Assembly: GCA_965278985.1 (NCBI GenBank)
Contig: OZ257131.1
Coordinates: 3,782,001-3,846,000 of the forward strand
Direction: 5' to 3'
DNA length: 64,000 nt
From: CAISIP01 sp965278985
Lineage (GTDB): Bacteria; Pseudomonadota; Gammaproteobacteria; Burkholderiales; Burkholderiaceae_C
In this document: positions 52,056 to 61,255 of the stretch, piece by piece
How positions within the stretch are numbered: the stretch's first letter is position 1
How the letters are laid out: each line of letters opens with the position of its first letter
Position numbers and translations under genes: made by a program
The notes under the pieces: generated by a model
Told to the model about the DNA's origin: nothing
Seen by the model: the letters and a program-made list of their open reading frames with translations, nothing else
The model's database searches: none

Positions 52056-54830
52056 TCAGGCCAGCTTGCCGTGGCACTGCTTGAATTTCTTGCCGCTGCC
52101 GCAGGGGCAGGGATCGTTGCGGCCCACACGCGGCAAGCCGGCACCGCCGCCCGCAGCGGCGGCCATCGCACGCACGATGGTGCTCTCGTCCACGCTGGTC
52201 TCGACCTCACCGGTCTCGGTGGGCGCGGAGTAGGTGACGTTGCTGATGGCTTCCACCTGGCCTTCGATGGCCTGCGCGGCCTCGCTGGCCTGCTCTCCAC
52301 TCTGGATCCGCACCGTCATCAATACACGCGTGACCTCGTTCTTCACCCGGTCCAGCATCTGGCCAAAGAGTTCGAAGGCCTCGCGCTTGTATTCCTGCTT
52401 GGGCTGCTTCTGGGCGTAGCCGCGCAGGTGGATGCCCTGGCGCAGGTAGTCCAGCGCGCTCAAGTGGTCGCGCCAGTGGGTGTCGATGCTTTGCAGCAGC
52501 ACCATGCGCTCGAATTGCGTGAAACCGTCGCCCCCCACCTGGGCCACCTTGGCATCGAAAGCTGCCGTGGCGGCGGCCTGCACCTTCTCCAGGATGTCGT
52601 CGTCGGTCACGGCGGAGGCGCTCTGCACATGCGCCGCCAGGCCCACCTCCAGCTGCCAATCGTCGGCAAGTGCCTTCTCCAGGCCGGGGATGTCCCACTG
52701 CTCTTCCACCGATTCCGCGGGCACGTACTGGCGCACCAGGTCGGCCACGCTGCCTTCGCGCAAGCCGGCGATCTGGGGCGCGAGGTCGCTCGCATCCAGG
52801 ATCTCGTTGCGCTGCTGGTAGATCACCTTGCGCTGGTCGTTGGAGACGTCGTCGTACTCCAGCAGCTGCTTGCGCATGTCGAAGTTGCGCGCCTCGACCT
52901 TGCGCTGCGCGCTCTCGATGCTGCGCGTGACGATGCCGGCCTCGATGGCCTCGCCATCGGGCATCTTCAGGCGGTCCATGATCGCGCGCACGCGGTCGCC
53001 GGCGAAGATGCGCATCAGCGCGTCGTCCAGGCTCAGGTAGAAGCGCGAGGAGCCGGGGTCGCCCTGGCGGCCGGAGCGGCCACGCAGCTGGTTGTCGATG
53101 CGGCGCGACTCGTGCCGCTCGGTGGCGATGATGCGCAGGCCGCCGAGGGACTTCACCGCTTCGTGGTCCTTCGTCCATTGGGCGCGCAGGACCTCGACGC
53201 GCTGTGCCTTCGTGGCCGCATCCAGGCTCTCGTCTGACTCGATCGCCTGCACGTCCTTCTCGATGTTGCCGCCCAGCACGATGTCGGTGCCGCGGCCCGC
53301 CATGTTCGTGGCAATGGTGATCATCTTGGCGCGGCCGGCCTGCGCGATGATGTCGGCCTCGCGCGCATGCTGCTTGGCGTTCAGCACCTGGTGCGGCAGC
53401 TTCGCCTTCTCGAGCAGCTGCGCGATGATTTCCGAGTTCTCGATGGAGGTGGTGCCCACCAGCACGGGCTGACCACGCTCGTAACACTCTCGGATGTCGG
53501 CGATGGCCGCTTCGTACTTCTCGCGCGTGGTCTTGTAGACGCGGTCCAGCTGGTCCTCGCGGCGGCTGGGGCGGTTGTGCGGGATCACCGTGGTTTCCAG
53601 GCCGTAGATCTCCTGGAACTCGTAGGCCTCGGTGTCGGCCGTGCCGGTCATGCCGGCCAGCTTGCCGTAGAGGCGGAAGTAGTTCTGGAAGGTGATGGAG
53701 GCCAGCGTCTGGTTCTCGGGCTGTATCTGCACGCCCTCCTTGGCTTCCACGGCCTGGTGCAGGCCGTCGCTCCAGCGGCGGCCCGTCATCAGGCGGCCCG
53801 TGAATTCGTCGACGATGACGATCTCGCCGTTCTGCGACACGTAGTGCTGGTCGCGGTGGTACAGGTGGTTGGCCCGCAGCGCCGCGTTGAGGTGGTGCAT
53901 CAGTGCGATGTTGGCCGGATCGTAGAGCGACGCGCCCTCCGGGATCAACCCCGCCTCGGCCATCAGGCGCTCGGCGTTCTCGTGCCCGTCCTCGGTCAGG
54001 AACACCTGGTGGCTCTTCTCGTCGACCGTGAAGTCGCCGGGCTTGGTGACGCCCTCACCCGTGCGCGGGTCGGCCTCGCCTTCCTGGCGGACCAGCTGGG
54101 GCACCAGCTTGTTGATCGTGAGGTACTGCGCCGTATGGTCTTCGGCCTGGCCGCTGATGATCAGCGGCGTGCGCGCCTCGTCGATCAGGATGGAGTCCAC
54201 CTCGTCCACGATGGCGTAGTGCAGGCCGCGCTGCACGCGGTCGGACGCCTCGTAGACCATGTTGTCGCGCAGGTAGTCGAAGCCGTACTCGTTGTTGGTG
54301 CCGTAGGTGATGTCGGCGGCATAGGCCGCCTGCTTCTGCTCGCGCGGCATCTGCGGCAGGTTGATGCCCACCGAGAGGCCCAGGAAGTTGTAGAGGCGGC
54401 CCATCCAGGTCGCGTCGCGGTTGGCCAGGTAGTCGTTGACCGTGACCACGTGCACGCCCTTGCCGGCCAAGGCATTCAGGTACACCGGCAGCGTTCCGGT
54501 CAGCGTCTTGCCCTCGCCCGTGCCCATCTCGGAAATCTTGCCGTAGTGCAGCGCCATGCCACCCAGCAGCTGCACGTCGAAGTGGCGCATCTTCATGACA
54601 CGCTTGGAGGCCTCCCGCACCACGGCGAAGGCCTCGACCAACAGGTCGTCGAGCTTGGCGCCCGCGGCCAGCCGGTCCTTGAACTCCTGCGTCTTGGCCT
54701 GCAATGCCTCGTCCGACAGCTGACCCAGCCCCGCCTCCAGCGCATTGATGCGTGCCACGCTGCCGCGGTACTGCTTGAGCAGGCGGTCGTTGCGACTGCC
54801 GAATATTTTGGTCAGGAAGTTGGTGGCCAT
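52056..54830 (-). CDS. secA: Preprotein translocase motor SecA
   Basis: 924 residues. Nucleotide-binding motifs include GEGKT in MGTGEGKTLTGTLPVYL, DEVDSILIDEARTPLIISG, and GRGTDIVLGGN. The C-terminal zinc site CPCGSGKKFKQCHG binds SecB, whose gene is at 1152-1610. It drives Sec-dependent export across the inner membrane. Encoded 140 bases after the M23 peptidase gene in the same direction, a conserved order. Confidence 0.97.
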   Translation of the reverse strand: MATNFLTKIFGSRNDRLLKQYRGSVARINALEAGLGQLSDEALQAKTQEFKDRLAAGAKLDDLLVEAFAVVREASKRVMKMRHFDVQLLGGMALHYGKISEMGTGEGKTLTGTLPVYLNALAGKGVHVVTVNDYLANRDATWMGRLYNFLGLSVGINLPQMPREQKQAAYAADITYGTNNEYGFDYLRDNMVYEASDRVQRGLHYAIVDEVDSILIDEARTPLIISGQAEDHTAQYLTINKLVPQLVRQEGEADPRTGEGVTKPGDFTVDEKSHQVFLTEDGHENAERLMAEAGLIPEGASLYDPANIALMHHLNAALRANHLYHRDQHYVSQNGEIVIVDEFTGRLMTGRRWSDGLHQAVEAKEGVQIQPENQTLASITFQNYFRLYGKLAGMTGTADTEAYEFQEIYGLETTVIPHNRPSRREDQLDRVYKTTREKYEAAIADIRECYERGQPVLVGTTSIENSEIIAQLLEKAKLPHQVLNAKQHAREADIIAQAGRAKMITIATNMAGRGTDIVLGGNIEKDVQAIESDESLDAATKAQRVEVLRAQWTKDHEAVKSLGGLRIIATERHESRRIDNQLRGRSGRQGDPGSSRFYLSLDDALMRIFAGDRVRAIMDRLKMPDGEAIEAGIVTRSIESAQRKVEARNFDMRKQLLEYDDVSNDQRKVIYQQRNEILDASDLAPQIAGLREGSVADLVRQYVPAESVEEQWDIPGLEKALADDWQLEVGLAAHVQSASAVTDDDILEKVQAAATAAFDAKVAQVGGDGFTQFERMVLLQSIDTHWRDHLSALDYLRQGIHLRGYAQKQPKQEYKREAFELFGQMLDRVKNEVTRVLMTVRIQSGEQASEAAQAIEGQVEAISNVTYSAPTETGEVETSVDESTIVRAMAAAAGGGAGLPRVGRNDPCPCGSGKKFKQCHGKLA

Positions 54831-54970
54831 GCTTGCGGGACCGCCCCACCGGCCCATTGGGGCCGGCAGCGCGGCGCAATCCTTTTTTCAAACAGATTGA
54901 GAGGTGGTCACCGTGCGCTTGGAACCGCTGCACGCCGTGTGCAGGCGCCGGGGCGACCAGACCGAAGATT

Positions 54971-55978
54971 TTACCTGGGTGCTGCGGCGCGCTTTTCAAG
55001 GCGCGAGGCCGCGCGCGTGCCCTTTGCAGGCGGCGCAGACGCGGAGGCCAGCTGGAGCTGCTGGGCCGCCAGCGCATTGCCGGCATCGAGGAACTTCTGC
55101 GGATCCTGGGGCACGCCCTGCACCAGGACCTCGAAATGCAGGTGCGCACCGGTGGAGCGGCCGGAGGTGCCCACCTCGGCGATCTTCTGGCCGCGCTTGA
55201 CCAGGTCACCCTTCTTCACCAACACCTGCGAGGCATGGGCATACCGCGTGATCAGGTTGTTGCCATGGTCGACCTCGACCATGTTGCCGTACTCGGGATG
55301 GACCTCCTGCGTCACCACCACGCCGCCGGCCGCCGCCAGGATGGGCGTTCCGGTACGGGACTGGAAGTCCAGCCCGGTGTGCAGTGCCGAGCTTCCGGTG
55401 ATCGGGTCGATGCGCCAGCCGAAGCTGGAGCCCAGGGTGCCTAGCAGCACAGGCATCTGGGTGGGCACCATCATGCTGCGCATCTTCTCGTCGAAAAGGC
55501 GCGACTCGAGCACCGTGAACAGGTCGCCGCGCTGGTCGGTCAGGCGGGCCAGCTGGTCCATGGTCTGTTGCAGCTGGTCGACCGACATCGGTCCTGCCGA
55601 CACCAGCGGACCGCCCTGCCCCGTCTTGCCTCGGAGGTCCGCGGGTGGAATGCCCGCGAGGCCGGAGACCCTGTCACCCAGGGACTCGAGCTGCGTGATC
55701 TTTGCCTGCATCTCGCCGACCTGGCGGGCCAGCATGTCGAGGTTCTCGCGCATGAAGCGGTCGCGCTGCGCGAATTCGTCGCGCACCACGAAACGCACCA
55801 GGGCGCCGACCACGGGCCAGTTCTCGCGCGCGCCCTTGAGGAAGACCCAGTGGTACAGGCCGGCGGCCACCAGCATCAGCAGCAACGCGAGCGCCATGCC
55901 CGCGAGCAGCAATCGCCGGCCCGAGAGATGGACGGCACGGCTCTTGGCCAACCAGGCATCCGTGATAATCAAATGCAT
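54971..55978 (-). CDS. M23-family metallopeptidase, membrane anchored
   Basis: 335 residues with an N-terminal membrane helix (LLLAGMALALLLMLVAAGLYHWVF), a coiled-coil stretch around 65-100, and a LytM domain. Zinc ligands are HTGLDF (His and Asp) and HLHFEV near the C-terminus, with GRSTG between. All catalytic residues appear intact, so it is a probable peptidoglycan endopeptidase rather than an EnvC-like activator. It lies divergently from the DUF721 gene (29-base gap). Confidence 0.9.
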   Translation of the reverse strand: MHLIITDAWLAKSRAVHLSGRRLLLAGMALALLLMLVAAGLYHWVFLKGARENWPVVGALVRFVVRDEFAQRDRFMRENLDMLARQVGEMQAKITQLESLGDRVSGLAGIPPADLRGKTGQGGPLVSAGPMSVDQLQQTMDQLARLTDQRGDLFTVLESRLFDEKMRSMMVPTQMPVLLGTLGSSFGWRIDPITGSSALHTGLDFQSRTGTPILAAAGGVVVTQEVHPEYGNMVEVDHGNNLITRYAHASQVLVKKGDLVKRGQKIAEVGTSGRSTGAHLHFEVLVQGVPQDPQKFLDAGNALAAQQLQLASASAPPAKGTRAASRLEKRAAAPR

Positions 55979-56007
55979 TTCCGCGACTCCTGGCTTGCGC
56001 CTGTCCC

Positions 56008-56319
56008 ATGCTTCGCCGCCACCATGCCGTTTCCGTGCTGCAAGCCAGCGAAGAGTCTCCCACGCTGGCCCGCCTGACGGAACGCGTGCGCGACTCCGGC
56101 GCACGCCTGGACGCCATCCGCCCCCTGCTGCCCCCGGGCCTGCGCACCTCCATCCAGGCCGGCCCCGTGGACGACACCTCCTGGTGCCTGCTGGTGAACA
56201 ACAACGCCGCTGCCGCCAAGCTGCGGCAGCTGCTGCCCTCGCTGGAGGCCCATCTGCGCACAAAGGGCTGGCCCATGGCGACGATCCGGCTCAAGGTGCA
56301 GGGCCCTTCACGCTACTGA
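56008..56319 (+). CDS. Short DUF721/DciA-like protein
   Basis: A 103-residue protein whose C-terminal part (SWCLLVNNNAAAAKLRQLLPSL, then a beta strand ending IRLKVQ) resembles the DUF721/DciA fold, which helps load the replicative helicase. It is shorter than most DciA proteins and lacks an extended disordered tail. The gene is divergent from the M23 peptidase and precedes tRNA-Thr on the opposite strand. The family call is tentative. Confidence 0.6.
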   Translation: MLRRHHAVSVLQASEESPTLARLTERVRDSGARLDAIRPLLPPGLRTSIQAGPVDDTSWCLLVNNNAAAAKLRQLLPSLEAHLRTKGWPMATIRLKVQGPSRY

Positions 56320-56416
56320 AGGCCATCTCGCCTTTCAGGCGTGACAGTCAACCGGGGCTGGCCGGGCCTCTCGCAGCCGACGGATGTGGCGAACGGATAC
56401 CGGGATGACGAAGACG

Positions 56417-56492
56417 TGGTGCCGATTGTCGGAATCGAACTGACGACCTACCGCTTACAAGGCGGTTGCTCTACCAACTGAGCTAAATCGGC
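56417..56492 (-). tRNA. tRNA-Thr (anticodon TGT)
   Basis: A complete 76-base cloverleaf on the minus strand. Acceptor GCCGATT pairs with AATCGGC, followed by an A discriminator and an encoded CCA. The anticodon stem ACCGC/GCGGT bears loop CTTGTAA, giving anticodon UGU for ACA. A TAGAAT element nine bases upstream of the 5' end (56506-56501) may be its -10 box. The 97-base gap to the DUF721 gene holds a small CGCCT/AGGCG hairpin near 56330. Confidence 0.97.
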
Positions 56493-56554
56493 GACGGTGC
56501 ATTCTAACGAAGCGACAGATGGCGCAGATGTGCACCCGTGGCAGCGGAAACGAA

Positions 56555-57043
56555 CTATTTGATGCGCTTGAGCGCGGGCCGGGACCGCGTCCCGTTGGGC
56601 GAAGGGTCCACCGGCGGTTCGCCATCCGCATCACCCGGCGTAGAAGAACTCACCAGCTTGACCTCGGGCTCAACGCCGCGCGGGGCGTCGGGGGCCGGCG
56701 CCGCGGTAACCGCACCCGCCGGATCCGGATGCGGGAACGCCATCCCCTGCCCGTTTTCGCGGGCGTAGATGGCGATCACGTGATCCACGGGCACCATGAT
56801 CTCGCGTGCCGTGCCGGCGAACCGGGCGCTGAATTCGATGAAGGCGTTGCCCAGCTTCAAGCCGCTCGTGGCGTCGAAGCTGATGTTGAGCACGATCTCG
56901 CCGTTCTTGACGTACTCACGGGGCACCTGCACGGTGTCGTCCACGCGCACCGCGACATAGGGCGTGAAACCGTTGTCGGTGCACCATTCGTACAGCGCCC
57001 GAATCAGGTAAGGCCGGGTCGAGGTGGAATTCTGCGCGTCCAT
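56555..57043 (-). CDS. sspB: ClpXP adaptor SspB
   Basis: The specificity-enhancing factor that delivers ssrA-tagged proteins to ClpXP. 162 residues: a folded domain with RPYLIRALYEWCTDNGFTPY and GNAFIEFSARFAG, an acidic/Pro-rich linker, and the C-terminal ClpX-binding motif RPALKRIK, close to the RPALRVVK of E. coli. A GTG just before the ATG is an alternative start. It follows sspA after 20 bases. Confidence 0.94.
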   Translation of the reverse strand: MDAQNSTSTRPYLIRALYEWCTDNGFTPYVAVRVDDTVQVPREYVKNGEIVLNISFDATSGLKLGNAFIEFSARFAGTAREIMVPVDHVIAIYARENGQGMAFPHPDPAGAVTAAPAPDAPRGVEPEVKLVSSSTPGDADGEPPVDPSPNGTRSRPALKRIK

Positions 57044-57063
57044 CACCGTCTGCCCCTGCGCAA

Positions 57064-57675
57064 TTACTTGCGCATCACCTTCTCGGACGGGGTCAGCGCC
57101 TCGATGTAGGCAGGGCGCGAGAAGATGCGCTCGGCGTACTTGAGCAACGGCGCGGCGTTCTTGCTGAGGTCGATGCCGTAGTAATCCAGGCGCCAGAGCA
57201 GCGGCGCGATGGCCACGTCCAGCATCGAGAAACCGTCGCCCAGCATGTACTTGTTCTTCAGGAAGATGGGTGCCAGTTGCGTGAGGCGATCGCGGATGTG
57301 GGCGCGAGCCTTCTCCAGCAGCTTCTCGTTGCTCTTGGCGGCGCGCGACTCCAGCGTGGAGACGTGCACGAACAGCTCCTTCTCGAAGTTCAGCAGGAAC
57401 AGGCGCACGCGTGCACGGTCCACCGGGTCGCCGGGCATCAACTGCGGGTGCGGGAAGCGCTCGTCGATGTACTCGTTGATGATGTTCGACTCGTACAGGA
57501 TCAGGTCGCGCTCGACCAGGATCGGCACCTGGCCGTAGGGGTTCATGACGCTGATGTCTTCGGGCTTGTTGTAGAGGTCGACGTCACGGATCTCGAAGTC
57601 CATGCCCTTCTCGAACAGAACGAAGCGGCAGCGGTGGGAAAAGGGGCAGGTGGTTCCTGAATACAGCACCATCAT
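57064..57675 (-). CDS. sspA: Stringent starvation protein A (GST-like)
   Basis: 203 residues with a thioredoxin-like N-domain (MMVLYSGTTCPFSHRCRFVLFEKG) and a GST-type helical C-domain. NPYGQVPILVERDLILYESN is the family signature. SspA binds RNA polymerase during stationary phase and acid stress. The ribosome-binding region contains the 10-base palindrome GGAGATCTCC, just upstream of the ATG. It is separated from petC by a terminator, so sspAB probably has its own promoter. Confidence 0.94.
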   Translation of the reverse strand: MMVLYSGTTCPFSHRCRFVLFEKGMDFEIRDVDLYNKPEDISVMNPYGQVPILVERDLILYESNIINEYIDERFPHPQLMPGDPVDRARVRLFLLNFEKELFVHVSTLESRAAKSNEKLLEKARAHIRDRLTQLAPIFLKNKYMLGDGFSMLDVAIAPLLWRLDYYGIDLSKNAAPLLKYAERIFSRPAYIEALTPSEKVMRK

Positions 57676-57745
57676 GGTGGAGATCTCCTCAACAGCAAAG
57701 CGGGTTCCTGCAAGGCCTGCGGAAGCGCAGCCCCTTGTCGAAACG

Positions 57746-57780
57746 AAAAAGAGTGGGCTGCATCATGGCAATCCCACTCT
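57746..57780 (-). terminator. Rho-independent terminator of petABC
   Basis: On the minus strand AGAGTGGG (57780-57773) and CCCACTCT (57757-57750) form a perfect 8-bp stem with a 15-base loop, followed by TTTTT. It lies about 50 bases beyond the petC stop and ends the bc1 operon before sspA. Confidence 0.8.
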
Positions 57781-57792
57781 GAGAATCAAGGA

Positions 57793-57811
57793 CCGGTGCG
57801 GCTTGCACCGG
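57793..57811. repeat. Second hairpin after petC
   Basis: CCGGTGC and GCACCGG flank a 5-base loop, a perfect 7-bp stem 17 bases after petC and before the intrinsic terminator. Two stems in series may protect the 3' end of the petABC mRNA. Confidence 0.6.
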
Positions 57812-57827
57812 CCATGTGAAGGCGTCT

Positions 57828-58607
57828 TTACTTGACGTCTTTCCAGTACGCGGCGTTCAAGCGCCAGGTGAAGACGGTCAACACACCCAGGAACAGCAGC
57901 ACGGCCACGCCGATGCGCTTGCGCGTGTTCTGCGCGGGCTCGCCCATCCACTGCAGGAAGCTGACGAGATCACCCACGGCCTGGTCGTACTGCAGCGAGG
58001 TCATCGTGCCCGGGCTCACCTGCTCCCAGCCCGCGAAGTGCTCGACCTCGTGGCCATGCTCTTCGGTCTTTTCGAAGATCGGCTTGCGTGCGCCCTGGAG
58101 CTGCCACAGCACATGCGGCATGCCCACGCTCGGAAATGCCAGGTTGTTCCAGCCGGTGGCCTTGGTGTCGTCCTGGTAGTAGGTCCGCAGGTAGGTGTAG
58201 AGGTAGTCGGCACCGGAACCCATGCCGGCCGCCGCACGCGAACGCGCGATCACGGTCAGGTCGGGCGGATTCGCGCCGAACCAGTCCTTGGCCTGCCGGG
58301 GGTCGATGGAGGAGACCATGTTGTCACCCACCTTGGCGCCGGTGAACAGCAGGTTGTCCTTGATCTGCTGCTCCGTCAGGCCGATGTCCTTCAGCCGGTT
58401 GTAGCGCATGAACGCCGCCGAGTGGCAGTTGAGGCAGTAGTTGACGAAAAGCTTGGCACCGTTCTGCAGGGCGACCAGGTCGTTGGTCTTGTTGGGTGCC
58501 TTGTCCCAGGCGATGCCCCCTTCGCTGGCCTGCGCTGAACCCGCCACCAGGCCGATCGCCGCCACGATGCCCAGGATGAACTTTCCGAATGTGCCTGTTG
58601 TTTTCAT
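57828..58607 (-). CDS. petC: Cytochrome c1 of the bc1 complex
   Basis: 259 residues with a cleavable signal peptide (FILGIVAAIGLVAGSAQA), heme attachment site CLNCH near residue 57, and a C-terminal membrane anchor (GVAVLLFLGVLTVFTW). The soluble domain passes electrons to cytochrome c. VGMPHVLWQLQG is typical of the proteobacterial subunit. It is third in petABC, 20 bases after petB. Confidence 0.95.
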   Translation of the reverse strand: MKTTGTFGKFILGIVAAIGLVAGSAQASEGGIAWDKAPNKTNDLVALQNGAKLFVNYCLNCHSAAFMRYNRLKDIGLTEQQIKDNLLFTGAKVGDNMVSSIDPRQAKDWFGANPPDLTVIARSRAAAGMGSGADYLYTYLRTYYQDDTKATGWNNLAFPSVGMPHVLWQLQGARKPIFEKTEEHGHEVEHFAGWEQVSPGTMTSLQYDQAVGDLVSFLQWMGEPAQNTRKRIGVAVLLFLGVLTVFTWRLNAAYWKDVK

Positions 58608-58627
58608 GTGATCAGTGCTCCGCTCGC

Positions 58628-60037
58628 TCAGTGGGCCGTGAAGTTCACGCGCTCGGGCGGCTGCTTGGACTTGCCCAGCTGGCTCCACCACGGCATCAGG
58701 ATGAAGAAGCCGAAGTAGTAGAGCGTGCCGACCTGCGAGACACGCCCGCCGATGTCCGACGGGGGCTGCACGCCCAGGTAGCCGAGCACCAGGAAGTTCA
58801 GCACGAACACGCCGTAGACATACTTGTGCCAGTCCGGACGGTAACGGATGGACTTCACCGGGCTGTGGTCCAGCCAGGGCAGGAAGAAGAGGATGATGAC
58901 CGCGCCACCCATCACCAGCACACCCCAGAAGGCAGCGTCATAGGCCCACAGGGCGGCCACGGCCACCACTGCCACGACGGCGACCACCGGCTTCAGGAAA
59001 GTTGGCAGGCGCAGCTTGGCGATCGCGAACACCGCGCCGATGACCACGCAGGCCATCAGCACGTACTTCATCTCGTCGGTGATGGCACGCAGCATCGAAT
59101 AGAAGGGCGTGAAGTACCACACGGGGGCGATGTGCGCCGGCGTCTTCAGCGGATCGGCCGGGATGAAGTTGTTGTATTCGAGGAAGTAGCCGCCGAACTC
59201 GGGCGAGAAAAACACCACCGCGCTGAAGACGATCAGGAACACGCTGACGCCGAAGATGTCGTGCACCGTGTAGTAGGGATGGAAGGGGATGCCGTCCAGC
59301 GGATGGCCATTCTTGTCCTTCGGTGCCTTGGGTCCCTTGATCTCGACGCCATCGGGATTGTTGGAACCCACCTCGTGCAAGGCGATGATGTGCGCGGCCA
59401 CGAGGCCCAGCAGCACCAGCGGCACGGCGATCACGTGGAAGCTGAAGAAGCGGTTCAAGGTGGCATCACCCACCACGTAGTCGCCGCGGATCAGCAGCGC
59501 CAGGTCGGGGCCCACGTAGGGGATGGCGGCAAATAGGTTCACGATCACCTGCGCGCCCCAGTAGCTCATCTGGCCCCAGGGCAGCAGGTACCCCATGAAG
59601 GCCTCGGCCATCAGGCACAGGAAGATCGCGCAACCGAAGATCCAGACCAGCTCGCGCGGCTTGCGGTAGCTGCCATAGAGCAGGCCCCGGAACATGTGCA
59701 GGTAGACCACCACGAAGAAGGCCGAGGCGCCTGTGGAGTGCATGTAGCGGATCAGCCACCCCCAAGGCACATCGCGCATGATGTACTCGACCGAACCGAA
59801 CGCGAGGCCGGCATCGGGCTTGTAGTGCATCACCAGGAAGATGCCGGTGACGATCTGGATCACCAGCACCAGCATGGCCAGCGAGCCAAAGATGTACCAG
59901 AAGTTGAAATTCTTCGGCGCGTAGTACTCGCCCATGTGCTCGTTGTAGAGCTTGCTGAGCGGGAAACGGTTGTCGACCCAATTGAGCAACTTCATCGAAG
60001 TCGGCGCGTTGGGAGAGATTTCTTTCATTTCAGCCAC
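58628..60037 (-). CDS. petB: Cytochrome b of the bc1 complex
   Basis: 469 residues with about nine membrane helices carrying the two b hemes. RYMHSTGASAFFVVVYLHMFRG and FFSFHVIAVPLVLLGLVAAH hold the histidine ligands, and the quinol-oxidation PEWY-type motif appears here as PVWYFTPFYSMLR. The start is GTG 60035-60037, with GGAG six bases upstream. It couples ubiquinol oxidation to proton translocation. Confidence 0.96.
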   Translation of the reverse strand: MAEMKEISPNAPTSMKLLNWVDNRFPLSKLYNEHMGEYYAPKNFNFWYIFGSLAMLVLVIQIVTGIFLVMHYKPDAGLAFGSVEYIMRDVPWGWLIRYMHSTGASAFFVVVYLHMFRGLLYGSYRKPRELVWIFGCAIFLCLMAEAFMGYLLPWGQMSYWGAQVIVNLFAAIPYVGPDLALLIRGDYVVGDATLNRFFSFHVIAVPLVLLGLVAAHIIALHEVGSNNPDGVEIKGPKAPKDKNGHPLDGIPFHPYYTVHDIFGVSVFLIVFSAVVFFSPEFGGYFLEYNNFIPADPLKTPAHIAPVWYFTPFYSMLRAITDEMKYVLMACVVIGAVFAIAKLRLPTFLKPVVAVVAVVAVAALWAYDAAFWGVLVMGGAVIILFFLPWLDHSPVKSIRYRPDWHKYVYGVFVLNFLVLGYLGVQPPSDIGGRVSQVGTLYYFGFFILMPWWSQLGKSKQPPERVNFTAH

Positions 60038-60076
60038 ACTGGACTCCGCTGGTGCATGTCGTCGTCATGGAGGTGC

Positions 60077-60676
60077 TCAGGCCTTCTTGTCTTCGCCGAT
60101 GAGCAGTCGGGTATCCGAGAGGTACATGTGCGGCGGCACCTCCAGGTTGTCGGGCGCGGGCTTGTTCTTGAACACGCGGCCGGCCAGGTCGAAGGTGGAG
60201 CCGTGGCAGGGGCAGAGGAAACCGCCCTTCCAGTCATTGGGCAGCGAGGGCTGCGGGCCCGGCGTGAACCTGTCACTGGGCGAGCAGCCCAGGTGCGTGC
60301 AGATGCCGACGACCACCAGCAGCTCGGGCTTGATGGAGCGGCCTTCGTTGCGCGCATACGTGGGCGTGAGCTGGTCCTGCTTGCGCTGGGACTTCGGATC
60401 GGCCAGCTCACCGTCGATGGACGGGAGCGCGGAGACCTGGTCGGGCGTGCGGCGCAGGATCCACACCGGCTTGCCACGCCATTCCACCACCATCTTCTCG
60501 CCCGGCTTGAGGGCGGACACGTCCGCTTCGACGGCAGCGCCGGCGGCCTTGGCGCGCTCGGAGGGCTCGAAGCTGCTGACGAAAGGAACGGCGGTCGCCA
60601 CGCCGCCCACCACACCGGCGCAAGTCGACGCGATCAACCACGTCCTCTTGCCAGTGTCGACTGGGGTGTCACTCAT
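60077..60676 (-). CDS. petA: Rieske iron-sulfur subunit of the bc1 complex
   Basis: 199 residues: an N-terminal twin-arginine-poor but hydrophobic anchor (TWLIASTCAGVVGGVATAVPFVSS preceded by GKR), then a Rieske domain whose [2Fe-2S] ligands are in CTHLGC and CPCHGS. It leads petABC. GAGGA precedes the ATG. The TACAAT element upstream is a possible -10 box. Confidence 0.95.
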   Translation of the reverse strand: MSDTPVDTGKRTWLIASTCAGVVGGVATAVPFVSSFEPSERAKAAGAAVEADVSALKPGEKMVVEWRGKPVWILRRTPDQVSALPSIDGELADPKSQRKQDQLTPTYARNEGRSIKPELLVVVGICTHLGCSPSDRFTPGPQPSLPNDWKGGFLCPCHGSTFDLAGRVFKNKPAPDNLEVPPHMYLSDTRLLIGEDKKA

Positions 60677-60719
60677 GGGAAATCCTCAATCAATACATCG
60701 CTATCAGGGCCAGCCTACG

Positions 60720-60725
60720 ATTGTA
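60720..60725 (-). promoter_or_regulatory. Possible -10 box of petABC
   Basis: TACAAT on the minus strand lies 43 bases before the petA ATG; no clear -35 hexamer is seen at the usual distance. It would give a leader of about 36 bases that ends in a GAGGA ribosome-binding site. Confidence 0.35.
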
Positions 60726-60765
60726 GCTGACGAGATATGGCGCACCTTCGGCGCCACAGCGATGC

Positions 60766-60793
60766 TTGACAAGCGGAATCGGCGGGCAATACT
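60766..60793 (+). promoter_or_regulatory. Sigma-70 promoter of mscL
   Basis: A perfect TTGACA (60766-60771), a 16-base spacer and AATACT (60788-60793) give a good promoter about 29 bases before the mscL ATG. Confidence 0.65.
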
Positions 60794-60822
60794 TGCCGCT
60801 TTTCCAACATGGGGAGTGCCGC

Positions 60823-61254
60823 ATGGGCATGATGCAGGAGTTCAAGGAGTTCGCGGTCAAGGGTAACGTGGTCGACCTCGCAGTGGGTGTGATCATCGGC
60901 GCGGCCTTCGGAAAGATCGTGGACTCCGTGGTCGCCGACCTGATCATGCCGGTCATCGGCGCCGTGGTGGGCAAGATCGATTTCTCCAGCATGTTCGTGG
61001 TGATGGGCACCATCCCCGAGGGCGTGGCCCGTACCTTGCCTGACCTGAAGAAAGCCGGCGTGCCCGTGCTGGCCTACGGCAACTTCATCACCATCGCCGT
61101 CAACTTCCTGATCCTGGCCTTCATCATCTTCATGATGGTCAAGCAGATCAACCGCCTCAAGCGCGCGGAGCCCGCTCCCGCGCCGGCACCCGAAGTCACG
61201 CCCGAAGACACGCTGCTGCTGCGCCAGATCCGCGACCAGTTGGCGAGGAAGTAG
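60823..61254 (+). CDS. mscL: Large-conductance mechanosensitive channel MscL
   Basis: 143 residues with two membrane helices: the pore-lining GNVVDLAVGVIIGAAFGKIV and FITIAVNFLILAFIIFMMVKQINRLK, then a charged C-terminal helix (EDTLLLRQIRDQL). It opens under hypo-osmotic stress. GGGGAG precedes the start. It faces pdxA tail to tail, with one base between the stop codons. Confidence 0.96.
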   Translation: MGMMQEFKEFAVKGNVVDLAVGVIIGAAFGKIVDSVVADLIMPVIGAVVGKIDFSSMFVVMGTIPEGVARTLPDLKKAGVPVLAYGNFITIAVNFLILAFIIFMMVKQINRLKRAEPAPAPAPEVTPEDTLLLRQIRDQLARK

Positions 61255-61255
61255 C

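Noticed and set aside
53367..56408. A 1013-codon plus-strand frame opposite secA and the M23 gene
   Set aside because: Antisense to conserved genes, with no recognisable motif.
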